A stretch of DNA of 6,185 nucleotides from Azonexaceae bacterium (GTDB lineage Bacteria; Pseudomonadota; Gammaproteobacteria; Burkholderiales; Rhodocyclaceae), in NCBI GenBank assembly GCA_009469685.1, contig SSTA01000145.1:1-6185 (forward strand). The letters are read 5' to 3'. The position numbers and the translations under genes were made by a program. Below the pieces are notes generated by a model. It saw nothing but the letters and a program-made list of their open reading frames with translations, had not been told where the DNA came from and did not search any database. Shown here piece after piece: positions 1 through 6,185 of the stretch; within the stretch, counting starts at the first letter, position 1, and each line of letters opens with the position of its first letter.

Positions 1-26
1 ACGTGGGCGCGATAGGCTTCAAGCAC
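1..26 (-). CDS. acnB: Probable aconitate hydratase B (AcnB), N-terminal codons only, runs off the left edge
   Basis: Read on the minus strand, a GTG at 26-24 opens a frame giving (M)LEAYRAHV before the edge. AcnB proteins of proteobacteria commonly begin with MLEAYRxHV or MLEEYRKHV, which is family knowledge recalled from memory. The start is supported by AAGGAA at 38-33, a Shine-Dalgarno placed six bases before the GTG. AcnB is the cytoplasmic [4Fe-4S] TCA-cycle enzyme that interconverts citrate and isocitrate; it is about 860 residues long, so nearly all of the gene lies outside the window. It is transcribed divergently from the phosphodiesterase gene, and its likely promoter is the TATAAT at 142-137. 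Only eight complete codons after the start are visible, so the identification rests on a short match plus a good ribosome-binding site. A TTG at 56-54 in the same frame is a weaker alternative start. Confidence 0.55.
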
Positions 27-83
27 GGCAACTTCCTTTCGTGGAGGATGACTCAAGGGGACAAATATTCTACGACACCAGAA

Positions 84-112
84 CCCGGAGTTGGGTTCGC
101 CCCCCAACCGGG
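84..112. other. Imperfect hairpin in the divergent intergenic region
   Basis: CCCGG (84-88) and TTGGG (91-95) pair with CCCAA (103-107) and CCGGG (108-112). This makes a ten-base-pair stem with a two-base bulge (89-90) and a seven-base loop (96-102). If the minus-strand promoter is right, the hairpin lies in the acnB 5' leader, well upstream of its ribosome-binding site. It is not followed by a clean T-run on either strand, so it does not look like an intrinsic terminator. A role in the leader is inference. Confidence 0.45.
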
Positions 113-166
113 CCTGAAGTCTTATATATGTTATATATTATATGTCGACAAGAAAAGGCCTTCAGC
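113..166. promoter_or_regulatory. AT-rich divergent promoter region between acnB and the phosphodiesterase gene
   Basis: Positions 122-143 are almost pure A/T inside otherwise GC-rich DNA. On the minus strand TATAAT (142-137) matches the sigma-70 -10 consensus exactly. A weak -35-like CTGAAG (165-160) sits 17 bases upstream of it. On the plus strand TATTAT (136-141) lies 16 bases after another CTGAAG (114-119). The two -10 elements overlap and the two CTGAAG/CTTCAG copies form an inverted repeat around the island. Predicted starts are near 130 for the leftward transcript and near 148 for the rightward one. TTATATAT is repeated directly at 122-129 and 131-138. The -35 elements match only 3 of 6 consensus bases, so the minus-strand -10 is the strongest evidence. 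The rest of 27-257 shows no gene. Confidence 0.45.
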
Positions 167-257
167 AGCTCGGAAAACCGGAAAAAATCTGGAACCGCCC
201 GTCCCAAGCGGCTGCCGGCCTTGTCCGCATCCGCTGCCGATGGGATCATTCTTAATT

Positions 258-1439
258 ATGTCGACCCGGGCTTTCCCCACTCCTCCCAGTTCCAGCGAAG
301 GCCTTCCCAATCTGATGGCGGCCATAGCCGCTGGCCTCGGCGGCGGGCTTCAGCCGGTGGAGCCCCTGCCCGGATTGAGCGAACTCGTTGCCGCAGCGCA
401 AACGATCATCCTCCTGGTGGTCGACGGACTGGGCGAAGCGCAACTACGCCGCCATCTGACCGGCACCCCGCTCGACCGCGCCTATCTGCGCGGCATCGAT
501 TCGGTCTTCCCGCCGACCACGGCGAGCGCCGTGGGGACCTTCCTCACCGGCCTTCCGCCGGCCGGCCATGCCCTGACCGGCTGGTATCAGTGGTGCGAAG
601 AAATCGGCGAAATCCTCGCGATTCTTCCCCTATCCCGCCGCGGCGCCGGAGCCCCGGCGCCCGAAGCGGAACGCTGGGCGCCCAGGATCCTCACCCTGCC
701 CCCCTACGCGAACCGCCTTCCAGTCCCGGTCACCCACGTCATGCCGGCGTGGATCGCCGATACGCCCTTCAACCGCACGCTGTCCGGAAACGTCCGCCAG
801 GAACCGTACGCCGCCACCGCCGATCTGTTCCCCGCCATCGAGCGCGCCCTCGATCGCCGTTGTGGGCGGCATTTCATTTACGCCTACTGGCCCAACTACG
901 ACACCGCGGCCCACGACTGCGGCCCGGATGGAACCAAGGCGATCGCCCAGCTTCACCGCCTGGACGCGGCATTGAACGAATTCGTCGCCCACCGGAGAGG
1001 CACCGACGCGCTCTTACTGGTCACCGCCGACCACGGCTTCGTCACCACGCCCGGCGAACGCCAGCTCGACCTCGCCGACCACCCGGATCTCGCCACCTGC
1101 CTGATCCGCCCCCTGTCCGGCGAACGGCGCGCCGCCTACGCCCATGTGATTCCCGAACGAAGGGATTTCTTTGTCGCAACCGCCGAATCGCGGCTGGGCC
1201 ATGCCCTCTGGGTGGTACCCAGCCAGCGCCTCATCGCCGCCGGCTGGTTCGGCACCGTCCCTCCCCATCCACGGCTTTCCAGTCGGATCGGAGACTTCAC
1301 CCTCCTGCTGAAGGAGGACTGGAGCCTGATCGATACCCGGCCGGGCGACCGGCATCCCGTCATGCTGGGCATGCATGGCGGTGCGAGCTGCGACGAAATT
1401 CGCGTACCGCTTTGTGCATTCCCGCTACGGGCGCCCTGA
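258..1439 (+). CDS. Alkaline phosphatase superfamily protein, type I phosphodiesterase / nucleotide pyrophosphatase-like
   Basis: The 393-residue product carries the two-metal active site of the type I phosphodiesterase/nucleotide pyrophosphatase branch of the alkaline phosphatase superfamily. The parts seen are Asp56 in VVDGLG, the probable nucleophile Thr88 in FPPTTAS, Asp215 and His219 in YDTAAHD, Asp258-His259 in TADHG, and His373 in GMHGG. All expected metal ligands are present, so hydrolysis of a phosphodiester or phosphomonoester is likely, but the substrate cannot be told. There is no clear signal peptide or membrane segment, so a cytoplasmic location is inferred. Residues 110-190, between nucleophile and second metal site, form the cap-like region that usually sets specificity in this superfamily. 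The start is uncertain: ATG at 258 was preferred, with in-frame ATGs at 240 and 315 as alternatives and no strong Shine-Dalgarno before any of them. The open frame continues to the left edge, but that part is not protein-like and covers the AT-rich promoter. A 115-base gap separates it from the next gene, so it is probably its own transcription unit. Confidence 0.85.
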   Translation: MSTRAFPTPPSSSEGLPNLMAAIAAGLGGGLQPVEPLPGLSELVAAAQTIILLVVDGLGEAQLRRHLTGTPLDRAYLRGIDSVFPPTTASAVGTFLTGLPPAGHALTGWYQWCEEIGEILAILPLSRRGAGAPAPEAERWAPRILTLPPYANRLPVPVTHVMPAWIADTPFNRTLSGNVRQEPYAATADLFPAIERALDRRCGRHFIYAYWPNYDTAAHDCGPDGTKAIAQLHRLDAALNEFVAHRRGTDALLLVTADHGFVTTPGERQLDLADHPDLATCLIRPLSGERRAAYAHVIPERRDFFVATAESRLGHALWVVPSQRLIAAGWFGTVPPHPRLSSRIGDFTLLLKEDWSLIDTRPGDRHPVMLGMHGGASCDEIRVPLCAFPLRAP

Positions 1440-1465
1440 ATCCCGCTTCCCGAGCGCCGCCCCAG

Positions 1466-1494
1466 TTGCCGCGAACCCGGGACTGCCCTAGGCT
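1466..1494 (+). promoter_or_regulatory. Candidate sigma-70-type promoter for the receptor operon
   Basis: TTGCCG (1466-1471, 4 of 6 consensus) is followed after exactly 17 bases by TAGGCT (1489-1494, 3 of 6). Transcription would start near 1501, leaving a leader of about 54 bases before the receptor gene. The match is weak and the call depends mainly on position and spacing. No riboswitch fold or Fur-type operator was recognised in 1440-1554. Confidence 0.3.
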
Positions 1495-1515
1495 ACAGGT
1501 ATCTCAAAACGATGA

Positions 1516-1551
1516 GGCGCAACAAGCGCCCTGGAGCATACAAGGGAGGAG
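1516..1551 (+). promoter_or_regulatory. Leader hairpin and strong ribosome-binding site of the receptor gene
   Basis: GGCGC (1516-1520) and GCGCC (1526-1530) form a perfect five-base-pair stem closing an AACAA loop. Fourteen bases further on, AAGGGAGGAG (1542-1551) is a near-ideal Shine-Dalgarno, with its GGAGG core ending five bases before the ATG at 1555. This fixes the start of the receptor gene. The hairpin does not cover the ribosome-binding site, so any regulatory effect of it is unproven. Confidence 0.6.
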
Positions 1552-1554
1552 ATC

Positions 1555-3654
1555 ATGGGAAATTCACGCGTCATCGTCTGCGCCGCAGCCCTGGCTTGCC
1601 AAACCGCCTGGGCTCAGTTCGCCGTCGAGGAGGAAGACCTCGCACTGGCATACGGCGACAAGCAATTCGTCAGTATCGCCACGGGTACGCGGCAAGCGAT
1701 CCGCAAGGCCCCCTCCACGGCAACCGTCATCACCGCCGAGGACATCGCCGCCATGGGCGCCCGCACGGTCAGCGAGGCGCTGGAGGCCGTGCCCGGCCTT
1801 CATGTGGCCCGCGACGCGCTGCAAAGCAACTATGCCCCGACCTACGGCGTGCGCGGCATCCTGACCTCCGCATCGCCGCAAATCCTGATGATGGTCAACG
1901 GCGTGCCGCGGACCAGCCTGTTCCTCGGCAACCCAGATCCCGTGCGCGTCGAACTGCCGGTCGAGAATATCTCCCGCATCGAAGTCATCCGAGGGCCCGG
2001 CTCGGCGGTCTATGGCGCCGACGCCTTTGCGGGCACCATCAACATCATCACCAAGACCGCCGCCGAACAAGCGGGAACCCGCGTCGCCCTCGGAGGCGGC
2101 TCCTTCGGCACCTGGGAAAGCTGGGTCCAGCACGGCAGCAAGCACGGGGATCTTGAATTCGCCGGCTACCTCAAGGTCGGCACCTCGGAAGGCCAGCGCC
2201 GGCATATCGCCGCCGATGCCCAGTCGGCCTTCGATGCGGTGCTCGGTACCTCCGCTTCCCGGGCGCCGGGCCCGGTCAACCTGGGCTACGACAGCCTCGA
2301 TGCCCAGGGCGACATCGGCTATGGGCGGCTGCGCCTGCGGGCGGGCTATACCGTGAGGAGCGGGATCGAGAGCGGCGCCGGAATCGCCGCGGCCTTGGAC
2401 CCGGCCGGGCAAATTCGCAGCGAACGGGTGACCGGCGAAATCGCCTGGAGCGATGCCAATTTCGGCCGCGACCTGACCCTGGACCTGCAAGCCGCCTTCC
2501 TGCAGATGGGGATCACCACCACCCGCCCCCTGCGCGTCTTCCCGGCGGGAGCCGACTTCACCCTGATCGGCGGGAGCGCCTTCCCCAATGGCATGCTCGG
2601 AGCCCCAGACAAATGGGAAAGGCATACCCGGCTTTCGGCTGCCAGCGTCTATTCCGGATTTTCCGACCACCGGCTGCGATTCGGCCTCGGCCATGACCTC
2701 CTGGAATTGTATCGAACCGCCGAGAGCAAGAATTTCACCCTGCTCCTGGGTCCGCCCACCGCCCTGGCGGGGGGATTCGGGCCGGCCAGCGGCGCCAATC
2801 TCTACCTCTCGCCCCACAGCCGCCGGGTCAATTACCTCTATCTCCAGGACGAATGGAGTTTCGCCCGGGAATGGACCCTCACTGCCGGCGTACGCCACGA
2901 CCGATATTCCGATTTCGGCGGCACCACCAATCCGCGCGTCGCCCTGGTCTGGGAAGCGCGCCCCGACCTCACGGCCAAACTGCTCTACGGCTCCGCCTTC
3001 CGGGCGCCTTCCTTCGTCGAGCTCTACGCGGCGGCCAACCCCGTAGCCTTGGGCAACCCGCAACTGCAACCGGAGAAGATCAGGACGGTGGAAGCATCGC
3101 TCACCTGGCAGCCCTCCCCCGCGATCCAGACGACTCTGAGCCTCTTCCGGCACGAAATCTCCGACCTCATCCGGCAGAATGCCACCACCTACGTCAATGC
3201 GGGCCGCCAACGCGGCCACGGCGGCGAGTGGGAAATCGCCTGGATACCGGGAAGCCGCCTCAGGCTCAGCGGCCATTACGCCTACCAGAAGAACATCGAC
3301 GAAACCACCCATAGGGACGCCGGCCTCGCCCCCCACCATCACGCCTATGCCCGCGCCGACTGGCAATTCGCCGGCGACTGGGCCCTGGGAGCCCAGGCCA
3401 ATTGGGTCGCCGACCGCCAGCGCACCCCCGGCGACAACCGGGATCGGATTCCCGATTACACCACCCTCGATCTCACCCTGCGCAGCACCCGCGCCTGGTC
3501 CGGCTGGGATGTTTCCGCCACCATCCGCAATCTCTTCAATGCCGACGTTCGGGAACCCAGCCTCCTCAACCCGGCCCTCCCCAATTTCGGTATCGTCGAC
3601 GATTTCCCGATGCCTCGCCGCACGTTCTGGATCCAAGGGCGTTACGCCCTCTGA
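1555..3654 (+). CDS. TonB-dependent outer-membrane receptor
   Basis: This 699-residue protein is an outer-membrane gated channel that would import a scarce ligand using energy passed by TonB-ExbB-ExbD. A signal peptide occupies residues 1-20, with likely cleavage after AWA. A mature N-terminal stretch with EEEDLALAYG (about 25-34) may hold the TonB box. The plug domain spans about 44-168 and includes VITAEDI, the GVRG motif (98-101) and the hallmark RIEVIRGPGSAVYGADAFAG (141-160). The rest alternates amphipathic strands typical of the 22-strand barrel, with the late FRAPSFVELYA and NPQLQPE signatures and a closing RNLFNADVREPS. The last residues are GRYAL, so the C-terminal residue is Leu instead of the usual aromatic. 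The plug resembles the BtuB/CirA type, but no cobalamin riboswitch precedes it and the ligand is unknown. It is first in a tight cluster: its stop overlaps the ribosome-binding site of the binding-protein gene 14 bases before that gene's ATG. Confidence 0.93.
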   Translation: MGNSRVIVCAAALACQTAWAQFAVEEEDLALAYGDKQFVSIATGTRQAIRKAPSTATVITAEDIAAMGARTVSEALEAVPGLHVARDALQSNYAPTYGVRGILTSASPQILMMVNGVPRTSLFLGNPDPVRVELPVENISRIEVIRGPGSAVYGADAFAGTINIITKTAAEQAGTRVALGGGSFGTWESWVQHGSKHGDLEFAGYLKVGTSEGQRRHIAADAQSAFDAVLGTSASRAPGPVNLGYDSLDAQGDIGYGRLRLRAGYTVRSGIESGAGIAAALDPAGQIRSERVTGEIAWSDANFGRDLTLDLQAAFLQMGITTTRPLRVFPAGADFTLIGGSAFPNGMLGAPDKWERHTRLSAASVYSGFSDHRLRFGLGHDLLELYRTAESKNFTLLLGPPTALAGGFGPASGANLYLSPHSRRVNYLYLQDEWSFAREWTLTAGVRHDRYSDFGGTTNPRVALVWEARPDLTAKLLYGSAFRAPSFVELYAAANPVALGNPQLQPEKIRTVEASLTWQPSPAIQTTLSLFRHEISDLIRQNATTYVNAGRQRGHGGEWEIAWIPGSRLRLSGHYAYQKNIDETTHRDAGLAPHHHAYARADWQFAGDWALGAQANWVADRQRTPGDNRDRIPDYTTLDLTLRSTRAWSGWDVSATIRNLFNADVREPSLLNPALPNFGIVDDFPMPRRTFWIQGRYAL

Positions 3655-3668
3655 GAGGATTCCTTCCC

Positions 3669-4793
3669 ATGCCTTTTCGCGCCTTGCTCGCCGCCTTGCT
3701 CGTCGCCGTCGCCGCCCTGGCGCCGGTCCCGGCATCGGCCACCCGGATCGCGGTGATCTACGCCGAGGCCGACGAACCCGTACCGGACAGCTTCGCCCGC
3801 CTCATCACCAGCATGGAATCGCTGCCCGACGTCGAGATCATCCGCCTGGCCCTGGACGCGCACCCGGAGATCACCCTGGCCCAGTTGCTGCGCTCACCTG
3901 CCGCATCGACCGCCACCCTACGCCTGGCCGCCGCCGGGGGCAGCGGCATCGCCGTCCTCTATCCGGACATCGGCGAACCCTACCGCAGCGTATTTTCCAA
4001 AATCATCGAAGGGATAGAAGACAAGGCGCGCACCCGGGTCGCCGCCTACGCCGTGAGCGGCAGTTTCAATCCCCAGGAGCTCGCCGCCGAACTCAAGCGC
4101 CAGGACATCCGGGTGGTGATCGCTCTCGGCCGCAACGGCCTCAAAGCCGCATCGACCCTGGAAAAGGATGTCAATGTGGTCGCGGGCGGCGTGATCTCGA
4201 TTCCCGAGGGGGATTTGCGTTCGACCGCCGTCCATAGTCTCGCGCCCGACCCGCTGCTGCTCTTCTCCCGCCTGCGCGCCCTTTCCCCCGCTTCCAAGCG
4301 GGTCACCGTCATCTACGATGGGCGCCAGAATGCCTGGCTGATCCGGCTGGCGCGCGAAGCCGCGCGAACTGCCGGTCTCGACCTCAATGCGGTCGAAGTC
4401 GGCGACCTCAAGACCGCGGTCCGCGCCTACCAGGATTTCTTCGCCGAAGCCGATCCCCGCCGCGACGCCCTCTGGCTCCCTCAGGACAGCGTGACGGTGG
4501 ACGAAACGGCCATCCTGCCCCTCATCCTCCAGGAATCCTGGAATCGGGCGATCCCGGTCTTTTCCAGCACGGTATCCCACGTCAAACGCGGCGTGCTCTT
4601 CGCCCTCTACCCAAACAACGTCGAGCTCGGCCGCAACCTGGCGGCCTCCGCCCTCGGGATTGCCGGCAGTGCCGGCCGCGGACTGACGCCCCTGCGGGAA
4701 GTGCTCGTCGCTCTCAATACCCGAACCGCCAGCCACCTGGGACTCAACCCCGGGCCGCTGGCAGGCTTCGACCTCACATTCCCGGAACCCTGA
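3669..4793 (+). CDS. Periplasmic substrate-binding protein, ABC_sub_bind (PF04392-like) family
   Basis: The 374-residue product is a secreted periplasmic binding protein of the type I, two-lobed fold. A signal peptide covers residues 1-24, with cleavage expected after ASA. There is no lipobox cysteine, so it should be soluble in the periplasm. The family core appears to begin at about residue 93 (IAVLYPDIGEPYRSVFSKI) and continues through the first lobe (VVIALGRNGLKA, 149-160), the second lobe (RVTVIYDGRQNAW, 211-223; ALWLPQDSVTVDE, 267-279) and the late ALNTRTASHLGL (348-359), which corresponds to the usual N-x-x-T-A-x-x-L/I-G-L ending. Residues 25-92 are additional to that core, which fits the length being greater than the roughly 320 residues typical of the family. 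AGAGGA (3654-3659) is a good Shine-Dalgarno that overlaps the receptor stop codon. No permease or ATPase follows; a sensor kinase does. The ligand cannot be predicted. Confidence 0.85.
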   Translation: MPFRALLAALLVAVAALAPVPASATRIAVIYAEADEPVPDSFARLITSMESLPDVEIIRLALDAHPEITLAQLLRSPAASTATLRLAAAGGSGIAVLYPDIGEPYRSVFSKIIEGIEDKARTRVAAYAVSGSFNPQELAAELKRQDIRVVIALGRNGLKAASTLEKDVNVVAGGVISIPEGDLRSTAVHSLAPDPLLLFSRLRALSPASKRVTVIYDGRQNAWLIRLAREAARTAGLDLNAVEVGDLKTAVRAYQDFFAEADPRRDALWLPQDSVTVDETAILPLILQESWNRAIPVFSSTVSHVKRGVLFALYPNNVELGRNLAASALGIAGSAGRGLTPLREVLVALNTRTASHLGLNPGPLAGFDLTFPEP

Positions 4794-4806
4794 TTCCCCC
4801 GGCCAG

Positions 4807-6185
4807 ATGGTGGTCTTCCACAGCCTCGCAAGTCGCTTCCGCCGCTCCACCTTTCGCCGCCAGTTGACGGTCCTGGCGGCATCCGGCGTCATCGTACTGA
4901 CCCTCACGGCCGCGCTGCTGACGGCTTGGCAGAGTAGCCGCCAGATTCGCGCCACCCAGCTCGAACTGGGCATCCGGGTCGCCCAGGGCCTCGCCGCCCA
5001 AAGCCGCCTCGCCCTCCTGGTCAGCGCGCAGGAGAACGTCGCCGAAGCTGTCGCCGGTGCCCTCGCCTTCCCCGACGTGGTGGAAGTGGAACTATGGCAA
5101 TCGGACGGCCACCTCCTGGTCCGCCGGACCAAGGACGGCGCCGCCCCCGGTGAATCCGCCCCCCCTGCCCTGACCACCGACTCCGGACTGGAGAGCGAAA
5201 CCGCCGCGGTCTGGCGCTTCGTCGCTCCGGTCGAAGCCGGCAGCGAAGCCGATTCCCCTTTCCAGGCCAGCGGGGAAGGTCCCCAACGCCTGGGCGTAGT
5301 GCGCATCGCGCAAAGCAAGGCCACCCTGACCCGCCTGATGGCCGAGGTGTTCATGGTGAACCTGGGGGTCGGCGCGGCCTGCGCCGTGGTCTTCCTGTTT
5401 CTCCTGCGCCTCCTCTCCCGCCATCTCACCCGGCCCCTGGCCGATCTGGCCGAGACCATGGAGCGGGCGGAAAAAGGCGAGACCGGCTTGCGCGCCCGCC
5501 TGGAGGGCCCCCGCGATCTGTATCACATGGCCCATGCCTTCAACAGCATGCTGGAAGCCCTGGAAGAGCGGGAGCGGGAATTGCGCACCGCCCGCGACAG
5601 CGCCCTGCGCTTCGCGCGCCTGAAGGCCGAATTCGCCGCCACCCTGAGCCACGAAATCCGCACGCCTTTGAACGGGGTCATCGGCACGCTGGATATGCTC
5701 AAGGCTGGCGCCATGGGTGTACGGGAAAGGGAACTGCTGGAACTGGCCTGGGATTCGGGCCAATACCTGCTGGAACTGATCAACAACATCCTCGACTTTT
5801 CCAAGCTGGAAGCAGGGAAGCTGGAGCCGGAAAGGACCCGCTTCGACCTCGCCAAACTCGTCCGCAATACGGTCAATCTCTTCGTCCCCCAGGCCGAAGC
5901 GCAGAACCTCGCCCTCGAATTCTCCCTGGCCGACGGAGTGCCGGAAGCCGTTCTCAGCGATCCTGCCCGTTTGCGACAGATTCTCTCCAACCTGATCGGC
6001 AATGCCCTCAAATTCACTTCCTCGGGACGGGTCAGCGTCCAGGTCGAGCCGGCGGCGCCGGGCAGTTTGACCTTCACCGTCGTCGATACCGGCATCGGCA
6101 TCAATGCCGATGACCAGGCCCGCATTTTCGATTCCTTCACCCAGGCCGACCCCTCGACGACCCGGCGCTTCGGCGGCAGCGGCCT
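4807..6185 (+). CDS. Membrane-bound sensor histidine kinase (BarA-like core), truncated by the right edge
   Basis: The frame is open from ATG 4807 to the window end, giving 459 complete codons. The order is: a cytoplasmic tail rich in Arg, a first membrane helix (about 20-42), a periplasmic sensor region (about 43-180) whose AQSRLAL...ALAFPDVVEVEL pattern resembles CHASE8-type domains, a second helix (about 182-203), HAMP (about 204-256), a short coiled coil, and HisKA with phospho-acceptor His282 in SHEIRTPLNG. The HATPase domain follows, with the N-box NLIGNA (395-400), the G1 box DTGIGI (427-432), the F-box FDSFTQAD (441-448) and the beginning of G2, GGSG (456-459), at the edge. The H-box style is typical of hybrid kinases, so receiver and perhaps Hpt domains may follow, but none is visible. 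The gene starts 13 bases after the binding-protein stop with no clear Shine-Dalgarno, which suggests translational coupling. GTG 4810 is an alternative start. Confidence 0.92.
   Translation, partial: MVVFHSLASRFRRSTFRRQLTVLAASGVIVLTLTAALLTAWQSSRQIRATQLELGIRVAQGLAAQSRLALLVSAQENVAEAVAGALAFPDVVEVELWQSDGHLLVRRTKDGAAPGESAPPALTTDSGLESETAAVWRFVAPVEAGSEADSPFQASGEGPQRLGVVRIAQSKATLTRLMAEVFMVNLGVGAACAVVFLFLLRLLSRHLTRPLADLAETMERAEKGETGLRARLEGPRDLYHMAHAFNSMLEALEERERELRTARDSALRFARLKAEFAATLSHEIRTPLNGVIGTLDMLKAGAMGVRERELLELAWDSGQYLLELINNILDFSKLEAGKLEPERTRFDLAKLVRNTVNLFVPQAEAQNLALEFSLADGVPEAVLSDPARLRQILSNLIGNALKFTSSGRVSVQVEPAAPGSLTFTVVDTGIGINADDQARIFDSFTQADPSTTRRFGGSG

Noticed and set aside
90..112. tRNA fragment suggested by GGGTTCGCC, similar to a T-loop
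   Set aside because: There is no acceptor stem, anticodon arm or CCA end around it, and the bases are better explained by the hairpin.
84..130. Intrinsic terminator
   Set aside because: The hairpin is followed by mixed sequence and alternating TA instead of a T-run on either strand.
3..257. N-terminal extension of the phosphodiesterase reading frame to the left edge
   Set aside because: The translated extension shows no signal peptide or domain, contains the AT-rich promoter island and the hairpin, and overlaps the likely acnB start on the other strand.
1440..1554. Cobalamin riboswitch or Fur box before the TonB-dependent receptor
   Set aside because: The gap is too short for a full cobalamin riboswitch, no B12-box-like core was seen, and there is no AT-rich Fur-type palindrome.
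41..1864. Plus-strand open frame of 607 codons overlapping the phosphodiesterase and the receptor start
   Set aside because: Its product is Arg/Pro-rich with no motifs, it is out of frame with two clear genes, and it covers the promoter-like AT island.
1564..3735. Minus-strand open frame of 723 codons opposite the receptor gene
   Set aside because: It is antisense to a convincing TonB-dependent receptor, is Gly/Ala/Arg-rich without recognisable motifs, and is what GC-rich third positions produce on the opposite strand.
3918..5459. Minus-strand open frame of 513 codons opposite the binding-protein and kinase genes
   Set aside because: It crosses the boundary of two well-supported plus-strand genes, has a low-complexity Arg/Gly-rich product and no family motif.

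Overview
The window is GC-rich bacterial DNA with dense coding and short gaps. AcnB, a TonB-dependent receptor, a periplasmic binding protein and a membrane-bound histidine kinase all point to a Gram-negative proteobacterium. The style of the proteins is most like Betaproteobacteria (Rhodocyclales-like), but that placement is an impression and not a computed result. No mobile element, CRISPR array, tRNA or rRNA was seen.

Layout: (1) At the extreme left, on the minus strand, are the first codons of what looks like acnB (aconitase B), with a GTG start and a good Shine-Dalgarno. (2) Positions 27-257 are a divergent intergenic region. It holds a hairpin and a very AT-rich island that contains a perfect TATAAT on the minus strand and TATTAT on the plus strand. 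(3) A plus-strand alkaline-phosphatase-superfamily phosphodiesterase/nucleotide-pyrophosphatase-like gene (258-1439) has its catalytic and metal-binding residues intact. (4) After a 115-nt gap with a candidate promoter, a small hairpin and a strong ribosome-binding site, three tightly spaced plus-strand genes follow. They encode a TonB-dependent outer-membrane receptor (1555-3654), a periplasmic ABC_sub_bind-type binding protein (3669-4793), and a membrane-bound sensor histidine kinase (4807 to the window edge). The kinase is cut in the middle of its ATP-binding domain, at the G2 glycine box.

Reading of the operon: the three genes follow the path of a ligand from outside to inside, with an outer-membrane gate, a periplasmic binder and an inner-membrane sensor. 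No ABC permease or ATPase gene is visible. The binding protein may therefore present a ligand to the kinase, as TorT does for TorS or LuxP for LuxQ, instead of feeding a transporter. The ligand cannot be read from the sequence. The binding protein also carries an extra N-terminal segment that resembles the first beta-alpha unit of its own binding domain, which suggests a partial internal duplication.
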